The translations under genes were made by a program, and so were the position numbers. The notes beneath the pieces were generated by a model. The model was given only the letters and a program-made list of their open reading frames with translations. It ran no database searches and had not been told where the DNA came from. From assembly GCF_954871325.1 (NCBI RefSeq), contig NC_088776.1, positions 34,582,508-34,646,507 of the forward strand: 64,000 nt of DNA, given 5' to 3'. Below, in pieces: positions 1-11,129 of this stretch. Within the stretch, counting starts at the first letter, position 1, and each line of letters opens with the position of its first letter. The DNA is from Gordionus sp. m RMFG-2023 (lineage: Eukaryota > Nematomorpha > Gordioida > Chordodea > Parachordodidae).

Positions 1-126
1 TCTCCCAAAAATATGTTGAAATTTTATTGTTATCTAACGTAAACCTATAGAAAAGTGAAATATTTTTCTTATTATGAGTTTAGAAAAAGGAGTGACAAAA
101 TAGAAGTTTATTCATTTTATTATCAC

Positions 127-1475
127 CAGGGTTTTAAACCGAACCGAACCGCCAAACCGGAATGAACCGTTATAATTTTCTGAATCGTAACCGTAACTGA
201 ACCGTTATAAAGAAAATATAAAAAGAGCGAACCGAACTGTTATAAATATTTTAAACCGGTTCAAAACGGTTTTAAAAAATAATGGATTTTAAATTATATA
301 TTTGAAATTTTAATTTTTCTTGGAAGCAATTTTTAAATTCGTGATTTATTTTATAATTAAAATTTTTTTATATTATCTACATATCAATCAATAACCAAGT
401 TTATTGTTTTTACTTTAAATACTCAATTTAGATAAGATATAATCTTAAAATCACCAAAACAATTCTTGGTTAAATTAACAAGTTTATTCTAATTTATATA
501 TATTAGTAATTAATAAGCTTTTATAATAATACTTGCTAATAATTTAGGGAAAAATCATATAATTAGCATTAATAACTAACATCTAATAAAAAATCAAGTA
601 CTGATTTTTAACATTTGAAGAAAAGGAGATCGCCAAAAAACATCTTTTTAAAACCTGGAACTTGATAATAATCAGAATATTGAAATTTTAGATACTATGC
701 CTACGTGTTCATATTCGAAAGATAATTTAGATAATGATTTTGAAGATTTATTAAAGTCGGAATGCCTTAATAAGAATAATTCTCAGGGAGAAAATTATAG
801 TAAATATATAGAAATAGAATATATAATTCGGTCATTATAAGGAGAGGTTAGAAAAAGATACTAATCTTTTGTATTATTGGGTGAGTAAAGAATAGTATGC
901 CAGAACTTTATAAGTTAGCTATTATTGTGCTAGCAGTTCCAGCTGAGCAGGTATCCATAGAAAGAGCATTTTTTAGCCTTAAGTTTATATTCTCTTGGCA
1001 GAGAACTAAATTGAATCCTGAAATATTAGAAAAATTTTTTAGTTATCCGTTCTAATTCTCTTTTTAAAAATAAATAGTATAAATTTCATTTTATTTATGC
1101 GTTATTTTATTCCTCATTATATTTGCGCATGCTTGTTTTTATCTTATTTGTTTATGAAATAAAAAAAATTAATTTGTCTAATTTATATTTACTAAGTTTA
1201 ATAAAAATATTTATTAGATTATCATGGCTAAATTAAATAAGAAATAAAAATATAAATTAAAAAGATTTTTTTCTAAGGTTAATATATGGTTTATGATTAA
1301 TTTTTTTTTAAAATCAAATTTGTAAAAACCGGAACAAACCGAAAAGAACCGTAATAAATTATAAACCGAACCAATATGAATTTTTGAAAAAAAATTGAAT
1401 GGAACAAAACCTTTATAAAATTTTAAACTAAAACTCGGAACGAAGAACCGCTATACTTAACATTTCAAAACCCTG
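127..1475 (+). mobile_element. hAT transposon, defective, with exact 8-bp target duplication
   Basis: The terminal inverted repeats are CAGGGTTTTAAA on the left and, on the reverse strand of the right end, CAGGGTTTTGAA. They are flanked by identical 8-bp duplications ATTATCAC at 119-126 and 1476-1483. Both ends carry clustered subterminal GAACCG/CGGTTC repeats (about 136-275 and 1326-1450), the usual transposase-binding layout. Inside, about 838-1055 on the + strand translates piecewise into a hAT dimerisation tail containing AEQVSIERAFFSL. No long open frame remains, so it is a deleted, non-autonomous copy. It lies upstream of the first visible exon of the PDE10-like gene, presumably in an intron. 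Confidence 0.93.
838..1055 (+). pseudogene. hAT transposase C-terminal dimerisation relic
   Basis: Read with small frame changes, this stretch gives a tyrosine/tryptophan-rich start (YYWVSKE), then ELYKLAIIVLAVPAEQ and VSIERAFFSLK, which is the hAT dimerisation signature (A-x-S-x-E-R-x-F-S-x-L). It is the only recognisable protein part of the surrounding element. The N-terminal BED finger and the catalytic core are missing or unreadable. Confidence 0.7.
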
Positions 1476-1483
1476 ATTATCAC

Positions 1484-2047
1484 TATCGTATTGTAAAATA
1501 AAATATTTTTATTTCAAACAAAAAATATATAGTTTCGATTTTGATAATGACATCGATAAAAACCATAATGATCTTAAACCAGAATTGGTTTTCTTTATGT
1601 ATAATGATCTGTTTGGAAAAAATAGGTAAAATACAATTTAATAATAAATAATAATTCGATTGACATTTTGGAAACGAATAAATATTATCGATGATTTTAT
1701 TTGTAAGAATCAGATTTAGGAATAATTATATGTATGGAAGTGTTACAGCCTCCGCATATGCATAGGGGAGTTACAATCTCAAAATAATTGATTAAAATTT
1801 AAATTGGATTATTTTTTATTTAATTATTTAAATTAATTACTCATGAACTTTGAATTTATAAAAATTATACCCTTATAAAAATCAAACAGAAGTCACCCGA
1901 ATTAACTCCTGCCAATTTATTTTACATATTTAAGTTCTCAAATAAGATTTATCAAACTAGTATGATTGTATATTTTTTTTAGGTTTATTATATAACAAGC
2001 AATGTTAAAAATATATAATTAACTTTCCTATGTAATTTATATATTAG
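1484..2047. other. AT-rich intronic stretch, nothing recognised
   Basis: Lies between the hAT element and the first visible PDE10-like exon. No coding pattern, repeat end or RNA gene was seen. The last bases (TATATTAG) form the splice acceptor of the exon at 2048. Confidence 0.5.
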
Positions 2048-5000
2048 ATTGAATTTGGAGTTAGTGGCGCGTTTCATACTTACTGTTAGAAAAAACTATA
2101 GAAATGTACCTTACCATAACTGGACTCATGGATTTTACGTTGCTCATGCAGCATATGTCATATTGAAGATATATTCAGAGAAGTTTGACCATTTAGAGGT
2201 TATTAAAAATATGTTTTTTATTAATAAAAATTAAAAAAAAGATCTTGTTTAAAAATTGTTCAAATGTCATGGATTAATATCTATTTTGGAGCAGATTTGA
2301 ATGACCATGATATTGATATATACTAGATATAAGCAAATGGGAGTCTATTTGTCATCCTAGATATAAGCAAATGGGAGTTTATTTGCCATATAGATTTACA
2401 TATTTTTTAAAATTTAAAATGTATATAATAAAAAATGATTTTGTATTTAACGGATTATGCCTACGAATATATATGAATTCATTTAAAATTTGTTGTGCAA
2501 TTAAACGCACGTTTTTCTTATGGCAAAAATAGTTATAATATTCTTAGATTTCCAATACTTGATAAGTAATTATTAAAAGCGGATAAAAGATTTCTTAAAA
2601 AATGATAACAAATTGGGCTCTTAATTATAATAGAAAATTTGAAATAAATTAGGATGACTAGCTTACAATTTATTTTTTTTTGAATGCAAAAAATAAAATC
2701 ATTTTAATGAATCACTTTTTTAAAACTATAATATTTAAAATCATGGTATCAATATCTGACTCTGACGTTTCAGTATATTATTTAGATTATAGACTGAAAA
2801 CTGTCCTAAAATATTTCTATAATTTTATATTTTTAGAGTTTAGCTTTGTTCATAGCAAGTTTATGTCATGATCTGGATCACAGGGGTAAAAATAACACGT
2901 TTATGAAAGAGACAGATACTCCTTTGGCAGCTATCTACACCACTTCTACCATGGAACATCATCATTTCAACCAGACCGTTGCTATTTTGCAACAAGATGG
3001 GCATAATATAATCGGTGACCTTTCTTCTACAGATTATAGAAAGGTTTAAAATAATAAGAAATACTATATAAGTTTATAACGTTTTTACGAGATATATAAT
3101 AAATAACTTTTATAATATTATGCAGTGCCCTTTATCTCCCAGGCTATATTTTAAGTCTCCCTAAGGGGGGCCTCTAAGATGCAGGCATTTATCCCCCTCC
3201 TAGACTAGCTCTAATTTGAACTTTAATTTTTATTGGTACCACGAGCAAAGCACTTTTACTTCCCGGTAAAACAGGAATTTTGCATCCTCTTGGAAAATTG
3301 ACAGATTCGGGAAGTAGCGAATTACATTTTGTTTGTATTAAGTTAGGTAATTACTTAACAAATGTATGATGCATATTGTTTAGCAATGAGCTATTGTAAT
3401 AAATTCGCTTTGTTAAAGGGCTCAATTTGAGCAGTGGCCCCTTCAACAGAGAGGGGGGTCCGAAGCAACTGCTTCTAAAAATTTGAGTGGAGTATCTTTT
3501 TTATACCTACAAAAATACGAATCGAATTATGGAATTATTCGTATTCGTTTAAATCGAATAATTTATTATTCGTATTCGTATGAATAATAAAATGATTATT
3601 CGATTCGAAAATTTTATTTACCATGAATTAAAAAAGATCTATTATAAAATTTATTTTGTAAATTTAACTAAGGATAAAGACAAATAAATTTTATTAGTAA
3701 GACAAAATAGAAGCATACATATATAATATATTTATATACAATGTGGAAAAATCAATATAATATTCATATCTATAATGTAGAAGATAAATCTGACAACAGC
3801 CAATTTTTCAAACATAAAGTTTTTCGGATTGTTTAGGTTTGCCCGTCATTCTTGATGTGATGGGATTAACAGTTTATTATAATTGTATATGTTATGTGTT
3901 ATATAAATTACCTTCTTCGTCCATCTCTATCATAAAAGAAATTTCTAAAGTAATGGTCTATTATGAGATAAATTAAAATGGAGTTTCAAAATTTGGCGCA
4001 TTTCATTATTCCACTAGGAGATTTTATTAAATTGATAATTTCAAATAATAATATATGATTTATATATGATTATTTTCCAATATATATTAATACTATAAAT
4101 TATTTTAATTTAATAATCTCGAATAATTCGATCGAATAATAGATAAAAAATTATTCGACGAATAATATATTTTCCTTATTCGAATTCGATTCGAATTTTC
4201 GAATCCGATTCGAATTTTCGAATCAAATAATTGTGTTATTCGTATTCGTAAAATACGAATCGAATCAAATCGAATCGAATATCGAATAACAAATAATTCG
4301 TTTTAGGTATAACCTTTTTTATTTAATTCTTTTATTGTTTTACTACACCCATCCTTAACCAAGTGATTCTGGTTTAGATTCCGTTAATACATATTAAAAT
4401 AAATAATAAGTAAGAGGTCTTATTATTACATTTTAATAAATATTGATTGGTGTTTAAATTAGGTTGTTATCCGAGATTTCTTGTCATAAAATTACTTTTA
4501 CAATTTTAAAATATGCCCAAAAATATTAACCAAAAGATATACAAATACTTAATTAATAATTGCACATGACATATTATAAGAGATGATAAATGGTCAGACC
4601 ACATTTGAAAGAGACATGGTGGGCTTAATTTTAACGATATGAAGAAAAGCTTCAAAATATGAAATTTTTAAATCAAACATCATTTTTTTGCACCAAAGGG
4701 AATGGCGGAAAAGTCAATCGTTAAAGATGATATCGAGGATATCTGTGAATTTTACCATTTAAATTCAAGTCTGAAGTTTCGAAATATTTATAAGATGGCT
4801 AAAACGGGGGATGTAATTATTACACGCTGGAAAAACTATTCGTTTATTTTACCTTATCGTTTTAAAATTTTAAGCTTTCTTAAATTTAACAATTTTATAT
4901 AAATATTTATTAACCATTCCTACTAAGAGTCTGAGTAAAATTAAATTAATTAAAATAAGACTTCGTAGTACATGAAAGATACATTTCATAATAACTTAAC

Positions 5001-7641
5001 CATTTTATCAACGGGGAAAAAATTTTAAACAATTAAGCATTGATGAAATTATAAATTCTTTCGCTTTCTCTTCACCTAATTTGTCTAAATTATTAATTTT
5101 AAAGTCATATTTTTAAAAGTATATATTATATATTAAAGATTGATTTTGATGCAGTAAAAATTATTATTGAAATTTATGAAAAAATAATCAACCATTTTTT
5201 TGAAGGGGGGGGGGTGGACTTTTCAGGGAGATATTCTGCTTCCATCCCTCAAAAAGTATGTGGCCACTGAATTTGAGCCGATTTTTAAAAACTTCTAACT
5301 CAATATTTAAGCCAGAAAAATATTGCCTAAGCCTCGAGATTTTGCATATAGATGTCCAAACCTTTGTGTCAACTATGAGTAAAATCTTCAAGCTTGAGTA
5401 ATATTTTTCTGGATAAAATGTTGAGTTAGCCGTTTTTAAAAATCGGCTCAAAACGAGCCGTTCAACAACATTAGTAACGCAATTTATTTTTTTAATTATA
5501 AGTATTTTAAAATGCTCTAAAGACATTTTATTTTTGAAAGTAAATTTGTATATTTTCAATAAATTGATAATAGAATAATCGTTGAATTATTTTTCAACAA
5601 ATTCACTTTATTTTACAAATTAAATTATGGAAATTGAGGAAATTTACAATCCAGAGCAGTTATATGAAAATGAAATAGATAATTATACATATCATAGTAA
5701 AAGACGTAGGCTAACTCTTCAGATAAAAATAAAAATCATTAAGAATATGAAGAAGTATCATTTATACTTATTTAGCATAAAGAATCTGCCAATCTAGATT
5801 GCATTTTTTTATTTTTTTGCATCAAGAATGATAAAGTAAACACAAATTGTACTTTATGCAAGCTAAAATATATTAACAAGGAAACTTTTTATACCACAAC
5901 AGATTTTAAGGCCTACATTGTTACATATAATATTTTTTCTTCCGCAGTAGTAGAAAGAGCTCAAAGAAATACATTTTGAGAGTATTTTAACCAAAATTAA
6001 AATTGGCAATCAATTAACTCAATTCAAAAAACTTTTAAATATTATCAAATTTATGGAATTCGATTTTTAAAAAGGATCTGGGCTGGGGATTTTTCTCGTA
6101 GATGGTAGAAAGGTTTGAACCTCTATTTGCCAAATCTATAGACTTATATAATATTATTTGGTCAACTTTTAATCGGAAAGTTTAAAAAATCGAATTCAAA
6201 ATATTAACTAAAATTCTATTTTAAAAACATATTTTAAGATTTATAAAAAATGTTTTAAAACTTTTCATATATTTTAATAAGCGTTAAATATTTTGGTTAA
6301 TTAGCTAGAATAATGGAAGTTTTTTATAAATAGATTTGATTTTATCCACAATAATTGGTAAAATATGTCTATTAAAAATATTTTGTTAATATAACCGCTA
6401 AATATGTTTTAAAAATGATATTTTAGTATATCACGATGCATATTCAAGGACTCTAAAAGAGATTTTTCTTATCATAAACTATCACAAATATTAGTATGTT
6501 CTATAAAATTAGCGATTTAATATCGGCTTTTAATACTATTTTTAATTTCTTAATATATTTTTTATACTAATTTACCATATTGACTGAAGAAAAATTCAAT
6601 TAACTGAAAATATGCGTCCATGATATCAACCTAAAACAAAATTTAAGGAAAAATTAGTGTTATGATATCCGTTTTTACCACGAGGAGGCAATATAACTGG
6701 TTGGCCATGTAATATCAGCGCCTATGAGCATTATTTATGCACACAAGAGATTATATATTCTAATTATAAAAAATTTTCCAATATGACTAATATACATTAA
6801 ATATCTATGGATTTGTGAATAACGAGCTTTTAGATTGAATTATAAAAAACAATAATCTATAATATTGCAGGAATTACTGATAATTTCTTTTAAAAATAAG
6901 TGATAAGGGAGGGTGTAATATGATATATGAATCGTCGTCTTTTAAAAATTTACTATGAAAAGCTATGCCATAAAATCTCAGTTAAATTTTATTCATAAAA
7001 TTAATAATATGATAAGGTCCTAAGTCTGATTAAGCATTGTATTCTAGCCACGGACTTGGCTCAGTTTTTCCCATTCAAAGAGGCTCTAGTAAAACGTTTA
7101 GATTCAGAACAATTTTCGTGGGAAGATCATCATGACAGAATGCTAGCCCTCGCTATAATAATGACTTCTTGCGATTTATGCGCTAGCGCCAAGCCCTGGA
7201 AATTTCAGCAAGAAACAGTGGCTGTCATAATGGAGGAGTTTTTCCAACAAGTTAATTAATATTATTCTGATTATCTATCGCAAATCATTATATTTTTAAT
7301 TATGACATCTAAGGGAGATGCAGAAAAGTCTAAAGGGAAAAAGCCTATACCCTTAATGGACAGGGATTGCTCTGATCAATTACCTAAAAATCAAGTGAAA
7401 TTCATTCATTTAATATAAAATTATATTTATACTTTTACAATTGATATTTAAAATGTTTATCAGGTTGGATTCATTAAAAACTTATGTATTCCATGTTACG
7501 AAGTTTTGGCTAAACTACTGCCATTCACGTCTCATTTATTAGAGGGAGCCAGGTTGGAAATTTACAATATTATTTGATGTTTTTTTTATCATTAGATTAA
7601 ACTGCGAAAGATGGTCGGAATATATAAAGGAAGATGGATGA
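2048..7641 (+). CDS. PDE10A-like: PDE10-like 3',5'-cyclic nucleotide phosphodiesterase, catalytic domain (5' part outside window)
   Basis: Hydrolyses cAMP/cGMP. Six exons: 2048-2198, 2837-3043, 7017-7250, 7314-7394, 7464-7552, 7596-7641 (TGA 7639-7641). Every boundary is AG/GT and phases agree across joins. Visible in order: [13 protein letters not shown] (general-acid and first metal histidines), [10 protein letters not shown] (metal HD motif), LAALYSTSTMEQHHF-like block read here as [29 protein letters not shown] (second metal aspartate), IPLMDRD, and KNQVGF with the invariant nucleotide-binding glutamine and the clamp phenylalanine. [14 protein letters not shown] and the IPLMDRD tail fit PDE10 better than PDE2/5/11. 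It ends about 15 residues after the last conserved helix. GAF domains must lie upstream. The 3' introns are tiny (63, 69, 43 bp), while the intron at 3044-7016 is swollen by nested transposons. All catalytic residues seen are intact, so it is probably functional. Confidence 0.93.
3502..4313. mobile_element. Non-autonomous inverted-repeat element with CGAATA subterminal repeats
   Basis: Left end TATACCTACAAAAATACGAA and reverse-strand right end TATACCTAAAACGAATTATT form imperfect terminal inverted repeats. The flanks are dense in ATTCG/CGAAT units (3530-3615 and 4115-4305). An 8-bp match CTTTTTTA at 3496-3503 and 4314-4321 could be the target duplication, which would make it hAT-like. The outermost bases do not align perfectly, so the exact ends are uncertain. 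No protein-coding pattern inside. Confidence 0.6.
4696..5118 (+). pseudogene. hAT transposase C-terminal relic
   Basis: Starts [20 protein letters not shown] and continues [17 protein letters not shown], the same as the - strand protein at 28456-28863 of the larger family member. Further on, about 4920-5118, it gives [15 protein letters not shown] and a dimerisation tail ending [21 protein letters not shown]. Frames are broken and the dimerisation serine/cysteine region is eroded. Confidence 0.7.
5627..5990 (+). pseudogene. Possible BED-type zinc-finger relic of a hAT transposase
   Basis: Begins [19 protein letters not shown] followed by a basic SKRRR patch. After frame changes a segment reads [20 protein letters not shown], a C-x-x-C arrangement like the start of a BED finger. 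No partner end repeats were found, so the parent element is unknown. Intronic in the PDE10-like gene. Confidence 0.4.
5991..7016. other. Rest of PDE10-like intron, nothing recognised
   Basis: AT-rich sequence with no clear repeats, ends or coding pattern. The intron ends with the acceptor ATATGATAAG before the exon at 7017. Confidence 0.5.
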
Positions 7642-7985
7642 ATGAAGTTTTGCCATCCGTAAATAATTAGATTTATTTATTTTTTTGGTCTCATTAGAAT
7701 GTTATTAGTAATTTTCCATATTAAAAAAATATTATACCCCCACCCCCTAGCTTCCACACATATACACTAATTAGCTATTACAATTATATATCGTAATTTA
7801 TTTTTAAAAATTACTATTTATTTATATTGCTATACATTTTTTAAATTACATAGAAACAAGTGCAATATAAATATGTAAAACAAAACTTTTTATCATTATC
7901 ATGTTATATAAGAATGATTTGTAATATCAGTTGTGATATATGGTAAATTATATATTATATAATATTTATATATTATATATATATA
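7642..7985. other. 3' flank of the PDE10-like gene
   Basis: AT-rich flank with one C-rich island (about 7737-7750) and a long TA-rich run (7940-7985). I see no clear polyadenylation site to single out. The palindromic element follows directly. Confidence 0.4.
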
Positions 7986-9230
7986 CTAGCTAATAACCCG
8001 TCAAGAATGACGGGGTTGAGGGGTAATTAGTTAGTTTGGGTATATGGCACTAAATATGCTTTATATTATAATTTAGGAGAAAAAGAGGTAAAATGGAACC
8101 CGTGAGCATTAAAGGTATTAAAAATATCAAAATTTAAATTTGTGATAGGAATTATATTGAGTAAAATTAAAAATAGAGATTCTTCAAAATTTTTGAATAT
8201 TAAATATGGGCTAGACATTGGCCTCAAAATTTTTTTTTGCAGACACAACTAGCTAGGCCTGGTCAAAAACCCACATCCTATGCAACTTTCCAAAAATTTT
8301 CCCATTTATTTCTATTGTAATTTAATATTAATGTCTTAAATTTAATTTTATATTTAGAATAAAATTTAAGTTTGTGATAAAAATCATATTGAATAAAATT
8401 TATAGATGCTTGGAAATTTTTTAATTTTAAATATGGGGTAGACATTAGCCTTGAATTTTTTTTTGCAGACATAGCCAGGCCTGATCAAAAAACCAAATCC
8501 CATGCAATTTTCATAAAATTTTACCATTTATTTCTATTGTAATTTAATAACAATGTCTTAAATTTAATTTTGTATTCCATTTATTTCTATTGTAATTTAA
8601 TAACAATATCTTAAATTTAATTTTATATTTAGAATAAAATTTAAATTTGTGATATAAATCATATTGGGTAAAATTTAAAATAGATATGCTTGAAAATTTT
8701 TTAATTTTAAATATGGACCAGACATTGGCCTGAAATTTTTTTTCTCAAACCTGGCCAACCCATAATAATTTTGTATTTTTTCCCAAGCCTGGAGATAGGT
8801 AAATATCTGAAAACCATATTGTTGGGAAAATTTTCTCAAGCCCGTCAAAGACCATAATAATTTTGTTAGTTGAGAACTGAAATTAAATATATAAAAGTCA
8901 TAATTCATTTAAAAATAAAATCAGAATATGAAAGTTGCATGGGCTTGGTTTTTTGATCAGGCCTGGCTATGTCTGCAAAAAAAATTTTCAGGCCAATGTA
9001 TAACTCATATTTAAAATTCAAAAATCTTAAAGCATCACTATTTAAAATTTTATCCAATATGATTTACATCACAAATTTAAATTTTGATATTTTTAATACA
9101 TGCTTACGGTATACATTACAACAATTTTACCTCTTTTTCTTCTAAATTTTAAGTATTTATATAAAATTTATTAATAGTATATTTAGTACCATACCAAACT
9201 AAATAATTACCCTTCAACCGCGTCAGCTAG
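7986..9230. mobile_element. Large palindromic (foldback) element, TA-flanked
   Basis: The ends are CTAGCTAATAACCCG on the left and, on the reverse strand of the right end, CTAGCTGACGCGGTTG. Similarity continues inward for 200-300 bp: GGGTAATTAGTTAGTTTGG against GGGTAATTATTTAGTTTGG, then ACTAAATAT. Inside are near-copies of a roughly 290-bp block in both directions, each carrying GCAGACATAGCCAGGCCTGA (8464) or its complement (8955-8985). TA flanks both ends, compatible with a TA target duplication. No transposase is visible. A probable end of the same family lies at about 33990-34020 (reverse strand TAGCTAGACCCGCGCTTTGG). Confidence 0.75.
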
Positions 9231-9566
9231 TATGGTAATAAACGGCAGAATTTTAAAATTATCAGCAATTAATATATATATAATTAATATTTTAAATTTA
9301 ATAATATTCAAATTGGTGCATGCTTAAAACATACGACTTTAAAACGGGAGGTTTGTTTTCGACTCTCGTAGAGAGCAAAAAAATAACATTACATTATATA
9401 GTCTCCTTAATATTTAAATACAATAGGAAGATTCGAAAACGATTATGTTTTGATTATGGAGATTATATATATTAGATGCTTTATAGGTGGCTCGGATATA
9501 ATTTATAGCCAACTTTGAAAGTCCATGGCCAAAAGCCTATCTGACTTAATGCTAAATTATTTTGTT
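9231..9566. other. AT-rich spacer with a weak tRNA-like patch
   Basis: About 9310-9365 resembles a decayed tRNA-derived sequence (GGGAGGTTTG...TTCGACTCTCG, B-box-like), but no cloverleaf can be drawn. Otherwise unremarkable. Confidence 0.3.
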
Positions 9567-9850
9567 CAGGCGTGTAAGTAAGAACTTGGTATGGGGGAGG
9601 TGGATAATGATTTTTATTAGATAATAATCTTGTTATTTAAAAATAATACTATACGTTTCATAAATTTATTAGGACTAATGACTATTTCAAATACTGAAAT
9701 ACAAATTAATATGAATTTTAAAAATTATACATATATAACCGGCATATGAAAAACTATAAAATAAATGTGAATTATAAAATATTAAACGGATATAACCGAC
9801 ATATGAATCACTATAAAATAAATGTCCAAAATTATTAATTAAAATTTTTA
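9567..9850. mobile_element. Decayed left end of the CAGGCGCGTACGCAGG hAT family
   Basis: Begins CAGGCGTGTAAGTAAGAACT, then a G-run. It then matches 61537-61745 of the larger copy, including AAATTTATTAGGACTAAT, ATATAACCGGCATATGAAAA and CTATAAAATAAATGTGAATT. No right end is found, so it is an end fragment. Confidence 0.7.
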
Positions 9851-9876
9851 AAATTAATATATTTAAAAAATTATTA

Positions 9877-10435
9877 AGTCACTAAAACTAGGAGTAATTT
9901 TTAGTATTAATATTTTTTCATTTTTTTAAATTTTTTTTATTAAAAAATAACAAATATGCAATCGTGTGGCGATTGGTGTATTTTATTGAGGCCATTAGAT
10001 GAAGATTTTTTAATTTGTAAATTTTAATTTAATGTATAATATTTTTTTAAATTTAACAAACATTTTTTTACCCTTTTTATGGATTAGATAAATTTTACCG
10101 AATATATAAGAACCATTAACTTAGTATCATCCAATATAACACACGCTTTTTAAAAATTTAAAAAAAATATATATTTTAGACTATGTCCTTAAAAAAATAG
10201 ATCTCGAAAATTACGGGAAATTCAACGATAAAAAATATATAAGCCATAATGTAAAATAATTATGAAAATTTTCACAAAAGTTATGGAATTCTTAAAACTT
10301 TAGTAATATAACTTTGAATTATTAATACATCAAAAAATTTCCACCAATAGCCACACGATCGTATATTTATTATTTTTTAATCAAAGAGATATTAAAAAAA
10401 AATAATATTAAAAATTTCCCCTAGTTTCAGTGACT
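9877..10435. mobile_element. MITE with about 120-bp terminal inverted repeats, TA-flanked
   Basis: Left AGTCACTAAAACTAGGAGTA pairs with the reverse strand of the right end AGTCACTGAAACTAGGGGAA. The similarity runs inward through AACAAATATGCAATCGTGTG against AATAAATATACGATCGTGTG. TA lies on both outer sides. The interior is AT-rich and non-coding. Its inner part resembles 21320-21540, suggesting a dispersed family. Confidence 0.75.
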
Positions 10436-11129
10436 TATCCAAAAATTGCTAACTATTTTTATGAATTATTTACTAGCTACATATACACATTATAAACCAA
10501 ATTCATAGTAGATAAATTTTAATCTTAATGTAATACCCATTATAAATCTATTATAAAATAAAGAGATGTCAATATTTTAGTAACGAATACTATAAGACAA
10601 TACGAATTCGAGAATTCAGACGAGTCGAGGAATTTTAACCCAAGAGGGCTTATTGAAAGATAGACACTGGGTTTATGAATAGGGGGCGTGTCATTAACTG
10701 TCAATAATAATATATTTTCGCAAGTACTTTATTTGACCATTAGATGTCAATCAAAGATTGTAAAATTTTGATTGGACATAAGGATTTAGGATTATTATTT
10801 ACAAAAAATATAGACACTTTGTGGTTTTTAACGTAATTTAGTAAAAAATATTATTTTGTTTCCATTTGAAAAAGATAAATAAAAGACGAATTCTGTATTC
10901 TTGTTAATTTGATTCCATACCTATTATTGATAAATTTTCATTATGATAAATAAAATGAGTAATAAAACGGTAAAAATTCTCCTATTTGGAATATTGAGTA
11001 TATATTTGCGTACCATAAATAAAAATTGATTGATTGCTAAGCCACGATTTTATTTTAATTTGTAAGGTTTAAAATAAAATCCACTGAACCGACAAGTCCC
11101 TTGTTCTGAGTAGCCCTGGTCTCCCCTAT
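10436..11129. other. AT-rich intergenic spacer, nothing recognised
   Basis: No coding, RNA or element-end pattern stands out between the inverted-repeat element and the segmental duplication. Confidence 0.45.

Larger units (their letters stand above)
3432..5269 (+). mobile_element. hAT transposon (CAGTGRCCCC family), decayed, exact 8-bp target duplication
   Basis: Left end CAGTGGCCCCTTCAACAGAG and reverse-strand right end CAGTGGCCACATACTTTTTG match the two ends of the larger copy at 27913-30430. Target duplications AATTTGAG lie at 3424-3431 and 5270-5277. Characteristic G-runs sit near both ends. Most of the transposase is deleted; a C-terminal piece remains at 4696-5118. A third element (3502-4313) sits inside it. 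It lies within a PDE10-like intron. Confidence 0.92.
3404..5473. mobile_element. TAGTGTTGTT-family MITE, split by a later hAT insertion
   Basis: The outer pieces 3404-3431 and 5270-5473 are mirror images: GGCTCAATTTGAGCCGATTT on the left, and on the reverse strand of the right end TTGAACGGCTCGTTTTGAGC followed by CGATTTTTAAAAACGG. This is the family whose better ends begin TAGTGTTGTTAAACGG (13668, 14028, 55935). The possible target duplication, GTAATAAA at 3396-3403 and GTAACGCA at 5474-5481, is degraded (5 of 8). The hAT at 3432-5269 interrupts it. Confidence 0.65.

Noticed and set aside
5188-5559. 123-codon - strand open frame
   Set aside because: It spans the end of a hAT and the MITE core, including a G-run, so it is a product of non-coding repeats.
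7986-9230. Helitron interpretation of the CTAGCT-ended element
   Set aside because: Long inverted arms and symmetric ends; no TC start, CTRR end or single 3' hairpin arrangement.
9310-9365. tRNA-like sequence with B-box-like TTCGACTCTCG
   Set aside because: No acceptor stem, anticodon arm or A-box can be drawn; at best a decayed tRNA-derived repeat.
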